Source of the DNA: Lineus longissimus
Lineage: Eukaryota > Nemertea > Pilidiophora > Heteronemertea > Lineidae
Assembly (NCBI RefSeq): GCF_910592395.1
Contig: NC_088311.1
Span: 17,918,501 to 17,982,500, forward strand
Length of the DNA: 64,000 nucleotides
Direction of reading: 5' to 3'
Part shown: positions 1 through 11,402 of the stretch, one piece after another
How positions within the stretch are numbered: position 1 is the stretch's first letter
Layout: the number at the start of each line of letters is the position of its first letter
The notes under the pieces: generated by a model
Seen by the model: the letters and a program-made list of their open reading frames with translations, nothing else
Told to the model about the DNA's origin: nothing
Database searches by the model: none
Program-made: the position numbers and the translations under genes

Positions 1-2103
1 GCAATACACTCTCTCTTAATGACATTGCTTGTGGTGCGGGATTTGACATATCCATTCAATTTGAATTTAGATAGACAGGACACCTGTCAATCAAGAAAAG
101 TATTTGATAGTTCAATCAAAGGTTGCCCCCCCCCCCCAAAGGTTCTGCTGTCGATAATCAATTTGTATGGCTAGTGTGCATCCTGTGCTATCGATATCTT
201 ATATACGTTTTTGATACCGCCAATTCGACACTGATCCTCGGTTATTGATAGCCAGAAAAAATATGATTCCAAATATTCTTGACCTATAGTGGTCGTCCGG
301 GATCTTTGACCTCATAGATTCTGAATGCACATTTCCGATAACAAATATCACCACTTCAGCACACGATTCGATTCTGGTCCAATCAATCCCCCATGAAATT
401 GGTTGATAGATACCCAAAATGCGTAAGAATTCCAAAGGTCTTTTATTACGATAGCTTGACCATGTCGTTCATAACGTTAGCTTGACCATTACTTCTTCGT
501 TTAAAGGATTCAGGCCGAGCTCATAACGTAGCCCGCTTGCAACTAGGCTTATACGATGTATATCTTTATGGACTTACACATTAAAGGGATTAAACCGAAT
601 TTCGTTGGGCCAATTCAATGCGCCAGACTTTTAAAGAGGGAAATTAATGAGAAAGTAAATTTTCACAACCTGAGAATGTGTAAAAAGTTGGCCGAACTGC
701 TGGTCGAGCGAAATACTCTTCAAGGTTAAAGGCACCAAATCTATTTCCATCTGGGAACGAAGTTATCGGGAATTTAATCATTTTATTGCATTTCAACCAA
801 ACAATTTCCAGCCCCTCAATCATTCTTGGAAACATGTCAATAGCAGTTTACGATTTCTGAAGTTTACAGTCTGGCAAGGTTATCAGAAGATCAATAAGTG
901 TTTCATCTTTATCCGTTTTCGACCATCTGTGGCTTCGGAATGTTAACATTCAGATGACAAGAGACTCCACAGTTATATCGGTCTATTTTGGTTTCTGGGT
1001 TTGGAAGTAACTAGGCGTGTAGCAGTGTTAACCCCCCTACCCACCCCACCCCAATTCACCCATCCAACCACCGAGAAGAGTCCAGTCCTCACCTACGGTA
1101 TGGTGACAAATTAAGGTATAGGACTATGACCGTCTATAGCCCGGAGATTATTAACTGCGCATAATAGAAACTAAAATGGTTCCATCTCACTCTGGTAACA
1201 CACCTACATGCAGTGCTTTGACATTCTATATATTTACCATGCACTATAAAATATAAGTAGCCTATACAAGTACCCAGAGTCACATTTCTGCCTGGGCACC
1301 TAGGGAAACGTTATGAGATTCCGCACAACAGAATATCACTAGATATCATATAGAATATTAATCATACCACCAGGTGGACCTTTTGTTTTTGTTGAACTTG
1401 GCAAACCCATTAGTAGTCGAGTTCCCTTGACTGGATGATTTGTCCTTTATCGGAGCTGATTTATTCACAAACATGTCAAATCAAAACATAGAGAATGACA
1501 GTTCTCAGCCGATATAGACAAGTGAAGAATGAAGTTCCTTCGGCGCCTTAGCACTCATACCGTTTTCATCTCCCAAGGCGCGACGAGGAAAAAAACGTAT
1601 TTTGAAATTAGTGTGCGTGCTTTCAGCGGCCTATCAAACATCTAGAGACCTTGCGGGCTTACAATATTATTTTTTGGACGCTGAGGTTGCCGAGAAAGAG
1701 TCTCGGGATTGGTGATGTTGGGAAAATTCAGCGGGAAAATCGGGATGGGGCGCTGTCGAAAAACAAAATTTGTGAACTGTGCATATGACAAACAGCCTGG
1801 AATTATGATTAACCCTTGAATATCTATCTTACCGGGATGACCAAAGCGCTTCCATTATAATCCCTGCAGATTATTTGACTCAATTTTTTTCCATGCCGAT
1901 CCACCGTCGTTGTGCGTATATCCATGCTTCACCGCCGAGACCCCCCCCCCCCCTGATCGGCTGTCAGAGAGGCTGTTACTTTATCGGTAGTCTCCCTGCA
2001 TTCCCTTCCTTTCCCACGCGCCCTCTGTCGCGACAACACTAACATTACACTCACTCGTGGTTGTCGCACGAGACACGCACTGTAAGCCATCATAATTGAA
2101 GAC
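1..2103. other. Intergenic DNA, no gene recognised
   Basis: I see no coding exon here. The few open frames are short, lack recognisable motifs and lie in AT-rich sequence. The stretch has short homopolymer C runs near 127-137 and 1942-1953 and otherwise looks like unique intergenic DNA. Confidence 0.5.
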
Positions 2104-2106
2104 CAG

Positions 2107-2122
2107 GGACCTGTTTCATAAA
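2107..2122 (+). repeat. Left terminal inverted repeat of Harbinger element
   Basis: Sequence GGACCTGTTTCATAAA, preceded by the CAG target duplication at 2104-2106. It matches the right end without mismatch over 16 bases. Confidence 0.9.
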
Positions 2123-2348
2123 GCCTAATAAAGTACCTTTAGCTCTAATGCTAGGATAAAGTCACTCCTTAAAGGAAGAAGCCGTTTCATAAACGTGCCT
2201 TTAAAATATTGGCTCACTGTCTATAGTGACCAGTTAAAGTTGCATGGGTTTTTTAACCTCATTTTGCGATAACCTCGTTTGTCCATAAGGGTTGACCGAT
2301 TCGGGCGCAATCGGCATCATTGGCTGTGTTTGGCATCATAAGCGCGCA

Positions 2349-2373
2349 GCAGAAAAGCCGAAGGCTTTTCTGC
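2349..2373. repeat. Perfect 11-bp hairpin
   Basis: GCAGAAAAGCC and its exact complement are separated by three bases (GAA). The hairpin lies near the left end of the Harbinger element, outside its terminal repeat. It may be part of the subterminal structure of the transposon; no function can be read from the sequence. Confidence 0.6.
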
Positions 2374-3366
2374 GAAGCGCTACTATGGTTAACGTGCATA
2401 CGACGTCATCCAATGTAAACAATGTTTCTCAAGTCCATGGATTCGTTTCAAATGGCTTAAATTTGACTTAAAATGGCCGCCAGAAGAGATAAACGCGCGA
2501 AAGTAGTAACTCGACTATTCTGAGCTCCGAGAGAGAACCAGACGATTATTCTCACTGTTTTTTAATCAAACTTCAATTTCTGGGGGTTTACCCCCCGACA
2601 TATGTGTTTTGATTTTTGAGACTTTAGTAATGATATCCAAAAGATGCTTAAAATGGATATAATCCCGAAATAATGAAGCAAAAGACGGGCAGGCGTTCCG
2701 AAAAAAAAAATTTATTTTGAGATTTCAATAAAAATTTTGAACGAATTCCACATGGGCCGTGGTGGGATCCGAAGACACCTTAAGGAGGAATGCATGTTTT
2801 TATGGGGTACCATTGGTTTTGCAGATCTTCTGTTTTTTTCTAAAGAATAATCAATATTCGCTAGCAGGCTTTTTATGCTCCCAGGTATGAAGAGGGTTCT
2901 ATGTTCCTTGAGTTCTTTGTTCATCAGTCTGGTGTTCCTCAAGAGTAAAGTGTCTTCAAGTCTCTTGGCCAGCAAAAACCCTTTCCAACCAATTTTTTAT
3001 GCATTAACCATTCGGCAACATGTTTGTGGGGGAAAAACCTGATCCCTAGATCCCTGACCCCTTGAATTGGTTGCCTAGGTACGACCACAAGCAATTGCCT
3101 CAAGGAAGCCACCAGTACGACCTCGTGGGAGTCTTGCCAATATCATGCCAGTGAAAAGGAAGGGTAATGATGGTTGAGGGTTGCAGTTAGGGTACCATCA
3201 AAGGAGTACCTCTTCCTCGCTCTGTCAAAGGACTGCACCATCATGAAGGTTTGGGGGTTCCACTCGAGCACCCCAGGGTAAGCAGCTCGGAAGGACTTAT
3301 TGAGAGGCCAATAGGGGGTTTGGGGGGCCTTCCCCCCAATGCACTGGCTAAAACATGTCAGAAGGA

Positions 3367-3394
3367 CGGGGGTTGGGGGGGGCGGGGGAGGGGC
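3367..3394 (+). other. Potential G-quadruplex tract
   Basis: Four runs of at least four guanines lie within 28 bases and are separated by one or two bases, which fits the canonical G-quadruplex pattern on the plus strand. It lies just outside the left arm of the fold-back repeat in the Harbinger element. Confidence 0.5.
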
Positions 3395-3932
3395 TCTCCA
3401 TGGCGACAGTTGCGCGAGTTCAATAGAGCTTGCACTTTACATTAGAATCTGCCAGAGTCCCAGACTACGATAGTCTGGACACCTTTCGGGGGGGGACATT
3501 TTCCATTTCTTTGCCGGCTATTATGACGATGGAGTTGAGTTACTGCTAATGCGATACACGGAGAAAAATGTCTATCAAAACAAAAAATTGGCGGAAGGAA
3601 CTATAGCAGGGTCCCAACCAGGGGGTTTGGGAGGTTTCCCCCCAACCTAAAGGCGCTGCGCGCTTACTAGGGCACTGCACTGATAATATTAGGTGTGTCT
3701 CGTAAAGTGATTTTGGACAACAAACCATCGTATATATCTGTTTTTTTCGTTTTTCCATGTAATTTTGCCACGCCCCTTTTCCAGGGTGTTATTCATATTG
3801 ATTTATTATGGTCATATGTACGTACATTCGTACAAGGGGACGAGCTTACTATGTTCCAACAAATCGAGTACATTCGCAAAATGTTGATTTTTTGGAAGCG
3901 TGTGAGTAGTGCAAATCGGCCACAAACAATTT

Positions 3933-3969
3933 ATTCCATTTGATTCCATTTGATTCCATTTGATTCCAT
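3933..3969 (+). repeat. 10-bp tandem repeat, about 4 copies
   Basis: The unit TGATTCCATT is repeated almost perfectly. It sits in the spacer of the fold-back element. Confidence 0.75.
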
Positions 3970-4386
3970 CGACAAATATTTAAAGAAAAGAACGAATATC
4001 GTGCCAGTTCGATAGTAAGGTTTGATCCGGGGGTGTGATAATGATATGCTACATTAGCCGATAATCAACCTGGGATCGATGAAGTATTGCAGGTGTATGA
4101 CTGTATGCAACTAAGCTTATGGTGAGCATTCGGAACGAGGTAATCACCGTAATTACCGTCATCCATTAATGTTTACATCGTTCACTGCTTGCTTTCCATA
4201 CAAATTCAGTAAGTTTTCAGATGTCGAGGTGATGGAAATACTCATCGAAGTGTCAATTAGTTGTCTGTGAATCGCTGGCAGCATTGGTACCTGGTTTGGG
4301 TGACACTGACTGACAGAGTTGCACTTGCAGCCTGATGCGGATGGCCGGTGAATTCTGAAGTCAACGTATAGGCCGGACATCCTAAA

Positions 4387-4633
4387 CAGCGTCCACCAGC
4401 GTCCACCAGCGTCTACCAGGTTTCAAAGTTATCAAAATTATATTTTCTTGACATAAATCAATAAAATAGGTTATTTACAACATATTTTGCAAGTTTTATT
4501 GCAATATATTGAAAAATAAGTGAATTATCTGTGCTAGAAGTCGGACCCATCATGCCCAATAAAATCCAGCGTCCACCAGCGTCCACCAGGTTTCAAAGTT
4601 ATCCAAATTATATTTTCTTGACATAAATCAATA
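4387..4633 (+). repeat. Direct repeat of a ~70-bp CAGCGTCCACC-containing unit
   Basis: 4387-4464 and 4567-4633 both begin with two or three CAGCGTCCAC units and continue through the same text ending ACATAAATCAATAA. They differ by a few bases and are separated by about 100 bp. The second copy runs into the right arm of the fold-back element. Confidence 0.75.
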
Positions 4634-6163
4634 ATATTATCAGTGCAGTGCCCTAGTAAGCGCGCAGCGCCTTTAGGTTGGGGGGAAACCCCCCAAACCC
4701 CCTGGTTGGGAACCTGCTATAGTTCCTTCCGCCAATTTTTTTGTTTTGATAGACAGTTTTCTCCGTGTATCTCTTTAGCAGTAACTCAACTCCATCATCA
4801 TTAATAGCTGGCAAAGAAATGGAAAATGTCCCCCCCCCCGAAAGGTGTCGGGACTAGATAGTCTGGCACTCTGGCAGATTCTAATGTAAAGTGCAAGCTC
4901 TATTGAACTCACGCAACTTTTCAATGTATTTCACTATTTTTAAACAAAGATTAGATTGCTTATGTAAACTCATTTTTATCATGTACATGTATTTTGCAAT
5001 TAACGTAGCGAGAAGTCACCACTATAACAGATAAAACTTACATCAATACGCCTGCATGTTTCACTGGTACAGTAACCTGGCCCACTAGCACTGGCTCCAC
5101 CATGTCCACTTGCACTGGAACGACTACAACAATCGTTCGTGCCAACCAACAAAAAAATGTCCGAAAACGAAGACCATCTGATCCGCCGACATTTTTCTAA
5201 CAAGCCGGCAGTTTCATAACCCTGGTATGCAAAAGTTATATGGCTCTTGAACGAACTCCCCAACGCCTCATTATCCACGTACTTCAAAATTGATGCGGAA
5301 AAAATTGCAGTACGCTTCTCGTTCTCCGACACTCCCGCCATTTTGGTTTTTTTCTTCCATAACCTCGGCGGACTAATTCCACATCGCCCGCGGAATGCCG
5401 AAGACATTAGAAACCTGCACACCAAACGTCGTCGGCTAACTGTACACCTTACGACTTTGCCTCCAGACGTAATATTATAGTAGGAGGAGTACACAGCTTC
5501 ACACCACAAGTTTGTTGTGGCAATCTACGTCATCATGTCTTTAGTGGCCGCATCAGGGACACCATGCTAAGTCACATAAAGTGTGTCGTGGAGGTGTGTC
5601 CGCCAGACTACCGCGTGATTGGTTGACCTAGTTGATATCTGTGTCAATTCGTTGTTTTTGCGACGACCAATAATGACGAATCATCAGCAAGAGTATTGAC
5701 TTGTCGTAGTGGCCGGTAAGGGCGATTGGACGAGGCCTTATCACTAAGTTCGTAGTGTAACTAGTTGCAACAACCCTTCTTGGTTTATGCACATTTTGCA
5801 GTATTTATACCCTTAAAGAAGCAAATGCTTTCAACACATATAATCTGTGCCTCTTAATGATTCAGCGATATCTAAAAATCATCACTTTCGTGTTTCCAGG
5901 GAATGTGAAGATTTTTTTCATATTTTTGCATTTTTCTCCAAATATAGGGTTTAAAATGTGCCTTTGCCTGATTATACTTCTAAGCTCTTCAGTTAGTACT
6001 CGCATTTTAGTCTGGTGGTCCGCCATCTTGGATTCATTAAGTGAACCAATTGGTCCAGTCCCTGTACACATTGACAACATTATAGCAATCATTTCTCACA
6101 GTGAGCCATTATCGCCGAAGGGCTTGTCTAGGTTAATGTTACCATTAAGAGTGTTTCAGGTAG

Positions 6164-7285
6164 TTGATTTATCCTGTCTTTATTTTATTTGGTTCCTTTA
6201 AACCTGAAGGTAGTCTAGAGTTCCTTAGTCGCGAGGACTTCGCCCAGGGTAGACGCAGAATCACGTTGCGCTTGATTCAGGAACGGAATAGGCGAAATCT
6301 TCGACGAGAACGGGTATTCAAGGATCGATTCAATCCGCTGGATTCCATGAGAGATGATTTATTCATCAAGAGATATCGTTTCCCGAAGAACATATGTTTC
6401 GGTTTTGTCGTCAGCTGTCGGAGGAGTTGGAGCATCCTACTCAGAGAAATGACGCCCTCCCAGTATCATTGCAAGTGTGTATAGCATTACGATATTTCGC
6501 AACCGGGCATGAACAATCTAGTATCGGTGATATTCACCATGTGGGCATTGCGACAATATCGAGGTGTATTGGCGCTGTGTCATCCGCGTTTGCAGCACGC
6601 ATTGACCAACACGTTCACTTCGGGAGGGACCTCCAGAAGGTCAAAACCAAATTTTTTGATTACACGGGTTTTCCAAGAGTAATTGGATCGATCGATGGCA
6701 CCCATTGTCGTATACGCAAGCCTCACATCAGCGAAAACGTGTATATCAATCGGAAAGGATACCACAGCATTAATGTCATGCTAGTTTGTGATTGGGATAT
6801 GATCATAAATAACTGTGTGGCTCGTTTTCCAGGAGGGTCTCATGACGCCTTCGTTCTGCACAGTTCAGCCTTTGGCCAGGCATTTGAAAACAATCCACCG
6901 AATGGTTGGATGTTGGGAGACTCGGGGTATCCTTGCAAGAGGTGGCTTCTGACACCTCTTGCCAATGCCCAAATCAGACAGGAAAGGGCATTCCAGCGGA
7001 TGCAAACAAGAGCCAGATGCATCATAGAACGATCTCCTAAAGCAACGGTTCAGATGCCTCCGCAAGGAGATTCAATACACACCACAAAAGGCAAGCATTA
7101 TTATTCAGTCCTGCTGCCTGCTCCACAACATTGCTGTCGGGGATAGATTGCCCTTAGTGGAGGATTCAGATGACGATGACGATGATGACGAGGACTCTGA
7201 TGATGACGCAGGGGATGATGACTTTCCTCCTCGAGACATGGATATGAACGGCAATCAAATTCGCCAGCTTGTAATTGAGTTCTGA
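6164..7285 (+). pseudogene. Harbinger (HARBI1-like) DDE transposase, frameshifted
   Basis: Harbinger transposases are DDE endonucleases that cut and paste the element; HARBI1 is a domesticated relative. Three consecutive frames make up the protein. The N-terminal part (6164 to about 6388) holds an Arg-rich segment ending in RERVFKDRFNPLDSMRDD and an RYRFP motif typical of the family. The core (6394 to about 7030) shows GSIDGTHC with the first Asp codon at 6694, GGSHDAF with the second Asp codon at 6844, GDSGYP, and IIER with the catalytic Glu codon at 7027. The C-terminal part (about 7036-7285) contains LLHNIAVGD and an Asp-rich tail. A net loss of one base near 6388 and a small deletion right after the Glu codon break the frame. 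The true start is uncertain; a splice acceptor near 6158 could supply an upstream exon. Confidence 0.88.
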
Positions 7286-7486
7286 GTAGAACTCCACTAA
7301 AACATCAAATTCAGTATCAGTCCCATTGCGAGATCGCTGTCTCTTGGCCATGTTCCCGGCACAGAGTTAATGCATGGAAAGAAAGTTTCGTATATCGAAA
7401 GGGCATTCATATAGTGTATAGGAACCAAAGACACTGAAATTGACACATTTTGCCACGGCTCGATCATGTATTACGTATCTCAACAC

Positions 7487-7492
7487 AATAAA
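7487..7492 (+). other. AATAAA poly(A) signal of transposase unit
   Basis: AATAAA lies about 200 bases after the transposase stop codon and upstream of the right terminal repeat, where the transcript would be expected to end. Confidence 0.45.
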
Positions 7493-7682
7493 TCACTCTG
7501 CGTTCGAGTTATTATTTTTTTCACCAATGAGGTACACCATACAATCATTTACTAATGGCAGGCCTGTTAAATTTAATGTAATGGCAGAGTAAAAACGAGT
7601 TATGAAACGCTTTTAATACGCAGCTTTAAATAGACGTTATATCCTTCCTTTATGGTACCTTGAAGGAAGTCTGTTAAAAAAA

Positions 7683-7698
7683 TTTATGAAACAGGTCC
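7683..7698 (-). repeat. Right terminal inverted repeat of Harbinger element
   Basis: Exact inverted copy of 2107-2122, followed directly by the second CAG at 7699-7701. Confidence 0.9.
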
Positions 7699-7903
7699 CA
7701 GGTGTTCAATGAGTAACGGTTCTTGAGATGCTGACCTGACCCACATGTATGGGCGGTTATTTCCGCATTAAATGATGTCCTAAAACGCGTCTTTATAACT
7801 GGCGACTCGTGTGTGTGTGTGGAGCAACCCGTGCATACAGAGCAAAACGCGCGTATCTAACTCGCGACCCCTACAAAGAACATAACGCGAATGTATAACT
7901 ATA

Positions 7904-7985
7904 CTGTCGCATAAACGTGCCGTCGGATAACTAGTGTCGGATAACTAGTGTCGGATAAGTGCTGTCGGATAACTGCTGTCGCATA
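7904..7985 (+). repeat. Short tandem repeat, ~15-bp unit (TGTCGGATAACTAG)
   Basis: Five imperfect copies of a GTCGGATAACT-type unit follow one another. They lie directly outside the Harbinger element. No gene is near. Confidence 0.7.
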
Positions 7986-8067
7986 TAAGGTTCCTCAGCC
8001 TCCCGCATCGCGGCGCTAGTTATTATTACTTTTGTTCTAAGCGACGTAATCCCGAGTTTGAGACAGA

Positions 8068-8532
8068 TGCATATTCAACCATCCAGGAGCTCATTATCAT
8101 TCGTGGCAACACGGTCAGCAACACTGGAGTTACAGTGAAACGCCTTTAGAAATGCACACTAATGCATTTAACATGCTTATCAGTTAAATCAAGTTTATGA
8201 CTTTTTTTGTAAATCCGTACAGTCATGTACTGTACATGTACATGCTTCTTCATGGATTATTGACCGAGTTTAGTAACAGAAATTGAATCGAGAGCGGGAA
8301 GTCGTCCATTGTTAAATATGCCCATATAAATTCGAATATGACGTCACTGCTTTATGATTGGCCAACATGTTGTTACCTCTCCGGCTCGCCAAAGAGGGTA
8401 GTATTTTTGCCCTGTATGGCAAGCCCGGCTTGCCGAACAGGGTGGCTTTTTAGTGCTGTTTGGCAAGCGGCTCTCCAAACAGGACAAAAAAAGATGCCTG
8501 TTCGGCGAGCGGCTTGCCAAATAGACCCGGCC
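8068..8532 (-). mobile_element. MULE-type MITE, copy 1 (one end truncated)
   Basis: This copy matches the full-length copy at 42055-42593 in the opposite orientation. The match covers the GAGCTCATTATCATTCGTGG segment, a TACATGTA-rich segment, the GACGTCAC segment and the end with repeated GCCAAACAGG/GGCTTGCC motifs, ending GCCAAATAGACCCGGCC at 8532. The other terminus (GGAAGTGAC...) is missing, so no target duplication is expected. Short open frames here only reflect the repeat. Confidence 0.85.
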
Positions 8533-9994
8533 TTTAGTTTAATTCGGAATTGGCCGAGGAACTTGTAATGGTTCCCATATGGGAAGGAGCAGTACACAAG
8601 ATATGTCGACATACGTCCAGTTTTATAGTGCCTCCGTAGCCTCCGCCCATCTTGAGGCGCTTTGTCTGGAAGCTGAGCTGTGTCATACATTGAGGTTAAG
8701 ATGGTAGTCGGTGAACTGAAACGGAAAAAAATCGGTGATTAAACTGCACCAAATTTTCAGGTATAATATTATTCGATTTTATTGCAACGTGGTTGGTTTT
8801 CTGATGGCATGAACAGCTTTAAAGTTTTCGAATATAATTTTTCAGACAGATCCGATCGAGGAAACATTATTGTTTTGAGTTGATGTCATCTCTCGTGATA
8901 CAATGATGTTAGCATTTCTGTTGTATTGGATGGATTTTTAATCATCAGTCGGCTTGCGAATAAAAACTTACCAGCACTGCAACGAAAAGACAAATGCAAT
9001 GGCCAATCTAAAAAGTGTACACCTGCTTATTAATCTCCTCGATCTTGGTTCACGCCAAATTTGGCCGGCCATGGCAGTATTATAGCAGAATCTGCGGAAA
9101 CCGGGGGAAATAGCATAAACAGGAAGTGTCAAATACCTGTCGGACCCTTCATAATTCTTAATACAGAAATATTTCCAACCAGTGATGACTTCAGAGAAAA
9201 CGTCGCGGCTTTTTGATCATACCATTTCAAGTCATGTCGGATCCTGACCAAAGAAATGATCCTGAGTACCAACCATTTTGGTAGTCGGTACTTGAAAGCG
9301 TTCATACTTAATTAAGCAATTAAACAATTAACAGAGGGACCATTGACTTTTTATTTTTTGTCACCTTGTGACGACGACTTTGCGCCGTGACTGCCGTGGT
9401 GCACTCGGCAATAGATGACCTTAAAAAGGTAAATCTTGTTTCTATCTTTGTGCTGCCTTTGTAAAAGCTTCCTTATTATGACATGAACATGGCACAGATA
9501 ATGGCAAGTCTGTGAGATTTATCACAAGTGTGATGTGCATGACACGGCGTCAAATGATGCCACCTTACATTTGAAAGGAAGGCGATTTGTTTTGTTGATG
9601 TGATGCAAAGCTCCGTTTGATGAGCCGGAAGCAAGTATAATGACAGTTGTTTCGTCGCTGTCGTGCGTTAAGGACACCTAAAGCATCTGTATAACAAGAA
9701 ATGAGTAAATGCAAAATGAAATGGAAGGACTGTTTATAAACTGGTCGTTGACACCAATTTAAAGAATCGACATCAATGGACACACATATGTTATGTAGAC
9801 GCTATTAAGCCGGGGTTTTTCTTGGGGGGGGGGGGAGGTTGCTTCAATCTATTAGATATCGTATACACAGTATATCCATGTACTGTGTTGGCGCTATTCA
9901 GCCATTTTTTTGTTAGTCTATTTCACATAGGCCGATTGCACGTAACACTCTTAAAATTTATTAGTAAAAACAACTAATTTCATTGGTAGTTCCC

Positions 9995-10132
9995 ATTGCA
10001 CCAACTGTAAAATTAGTAAAAACTAACAATTTATTAGTTGTTCCTACTAAAAAAAGGCCGGAGCAAAAACTACCATTAAAATGGTTAAGAATTTTGATAG
10101 TTAAAATATACTGATTTCACAGTCGGTGCAAT
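9995..10132. repeat. Candidate small MITE with 14-bp inverted ends
   Basis: ATTGCACCAACTGT at 9995-10008 is the inverted match, with one mismatch, of 10119-10132. The interior is very AT-rich with repeated AAAATTAGTAAAAACTA motifs. No clear target duplication. Confidence 0.4.
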
Positions 10133-11252
10133 AGCAACTTCCAGAGTAGTAAAAAATTACATGTATTATCAAAATATTTATGTTTACAGTTTCATTCGAA
10201 AAGTGAACAATAATCCTTTTGTACAGGCACCCTTCAACCGACTTAATAGCTTCAACACAGTGTATGCAGCCATCGTGTTTACTGCATCTGTATGATTAAT
10301 GTTTTATTCAATTATATCGGTAATGAATCGAATTGCAATGAATCGCTGAGTAAGGCCGGCGGCGCAATCGCAAATCGATTCATTGCAACTGACTTCGACT
10401 AAGTTGAGTTGCATTCGAATCGCTCAGTGCGCGGCGGGTATTTAGACCGGAGCATGATCAGCAGACGAACGCCTTATTATCGTCCTCACATTCATATTCA
10501 AGGTGACCATTACAACATATTTCAGTGACTCCACCCGCGTTTTCGTAAATTGCCCTCCAACGTTACATATCTACTTTTCTTCCAATATGAAATATGTGGG
10601 TAATTGAATTCTCAATACCCACATGAGGCTCATTTTAAATGCATGCCCCCAGCACACACAACAACATGATTGATCTGAATGTAATCAAAATCATTTATAT
10701 ATGTTGAAAATAATTGTAAGTACCTGAACGACATACTGTGGCTGGCGAAATAGGACAAAAATGCAAAAATAATGGTCGCGATAAATCAGAATTCCGTGTA
10801 TATTAAATCCGATGCTGACCAATAAATCCGCCATTAAGAACCTCGATGGAATTCCATTATTTAATGCATCCGCTTACATTGTATTTGGCAAGGGGAAATT
10901 CTGTCTAAAAGCCGACAACTATTCCGTCCTGGATTATTGATAAAACCAATCGGAACAAATTTATTCATGGGCGGAAATGTGCTTTTTGGACGACGGTAAT
11001 GTAGAATTATGATGGACTATATGGCGTTACTGAATAAAAAACTGCCCGGTTCCTGGTCAGATTTTTGGACACAAATTTTTTCTCTGCGTAAATTATCTCA
11101 TTCAGCACTAAATAAAAATTTAGCATTAAAGTTGCATTGGAGGTCTATATTTTTACATTAAATAAGGAAATACGAGGTTCTGTTTGGCGTTTTTAATATC
11201 ATTATTATTGGAATTAATCCCAACTATTAATCCAGTAATTTCGTTAAAAAAA

Positions 11253-11402
11253 TATCAAAGCAGAGAGGCTTTAGCCTCAGGGTGTAACTTGTATTGTAAG
11301 ACGGTGCTAGGCGAGATCCTTCGTCAAAAAATTAATCAAAGTAGAGTAGCTTTAGGCTTACGGTGTAACTCGTATTGCTAGACGGTACCAGGCGAGATCC
11401 TT
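11253..11402 (+). repeat. Two tandem copies of a ~81-bp unit
   Basis: 11253-11322 and 11333-11402 share the order ATCAAAG, AGGCTTTAG or similar, GGTGTAACT, GTATTG, AGACGGT, GGCGAGATCCTT. They are about 85 percent alike. Frame and splice signals suggest no exon. Confidence 0.65.

Larger units (their letters stand above)
3408..4918. mobile_element. Fold-back element with ~285-bp inverted arms, inside the Harbinger unit
   Basis: 3408-3691 and 4632-4918 are long inverted copies of each other. The shared text starts AGTTGCG(C/T)GAGTTCAATAG at the outer edge and ends TGATAATATTA at the inner edge, with a few mismatches and small indels. About 940 bp lie between the arms. They include a 10-bp tandem repeat and a direct repeat of CAGCGTCCACC units. 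Each arm contains a run of Gs, a short spacer and a run of Cs, which could make smaller hairpins. No target duplication was obvious at the outer edges, so it could be a separate nested insertion or part of the host element. Related sequence occurs at about 35511-35800. Confidence 0.75.
2107..7698 (+). mobile_element. PIF/Harbinger DNA transposon, near full length
   Basis: The 5592-bp unit is bounded by a perfect 16-bp terminal inverted repeat, GGACCTGTTTCATAAA at 2107-2122 and its reverse complement at 7683-7698. It is flanked by a 3-bp direct repeat CAG (2104-2106 and 7699-7701), the target-duplication length of PIF/Harbinger elements. Weaker subterminal inverted matches also exist: a CGTTTCATAA-type motif near 2189 and its complement near 7597. 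A DDE transposase related to HARBI1 lies in the right part on the plus strand. Harbinger elements normally carry a second gene for a Myb/SANT-like protein; I could not recognise an intact one. The middle is occupied by a fold-back repeat (3408-4918). The transposase frameshifts suggest this copy cannot move by itself. Confidence 0.9.

Noticed and set aside
7166-7351. Minus-strand MAKRQRSRNGTD open frame as the Harbinger Myb-like gene
   Set aside because: It overlaps the transposase C terminus in antisense and ends in a low-complexity run that mirrors the Asp-rich tail.
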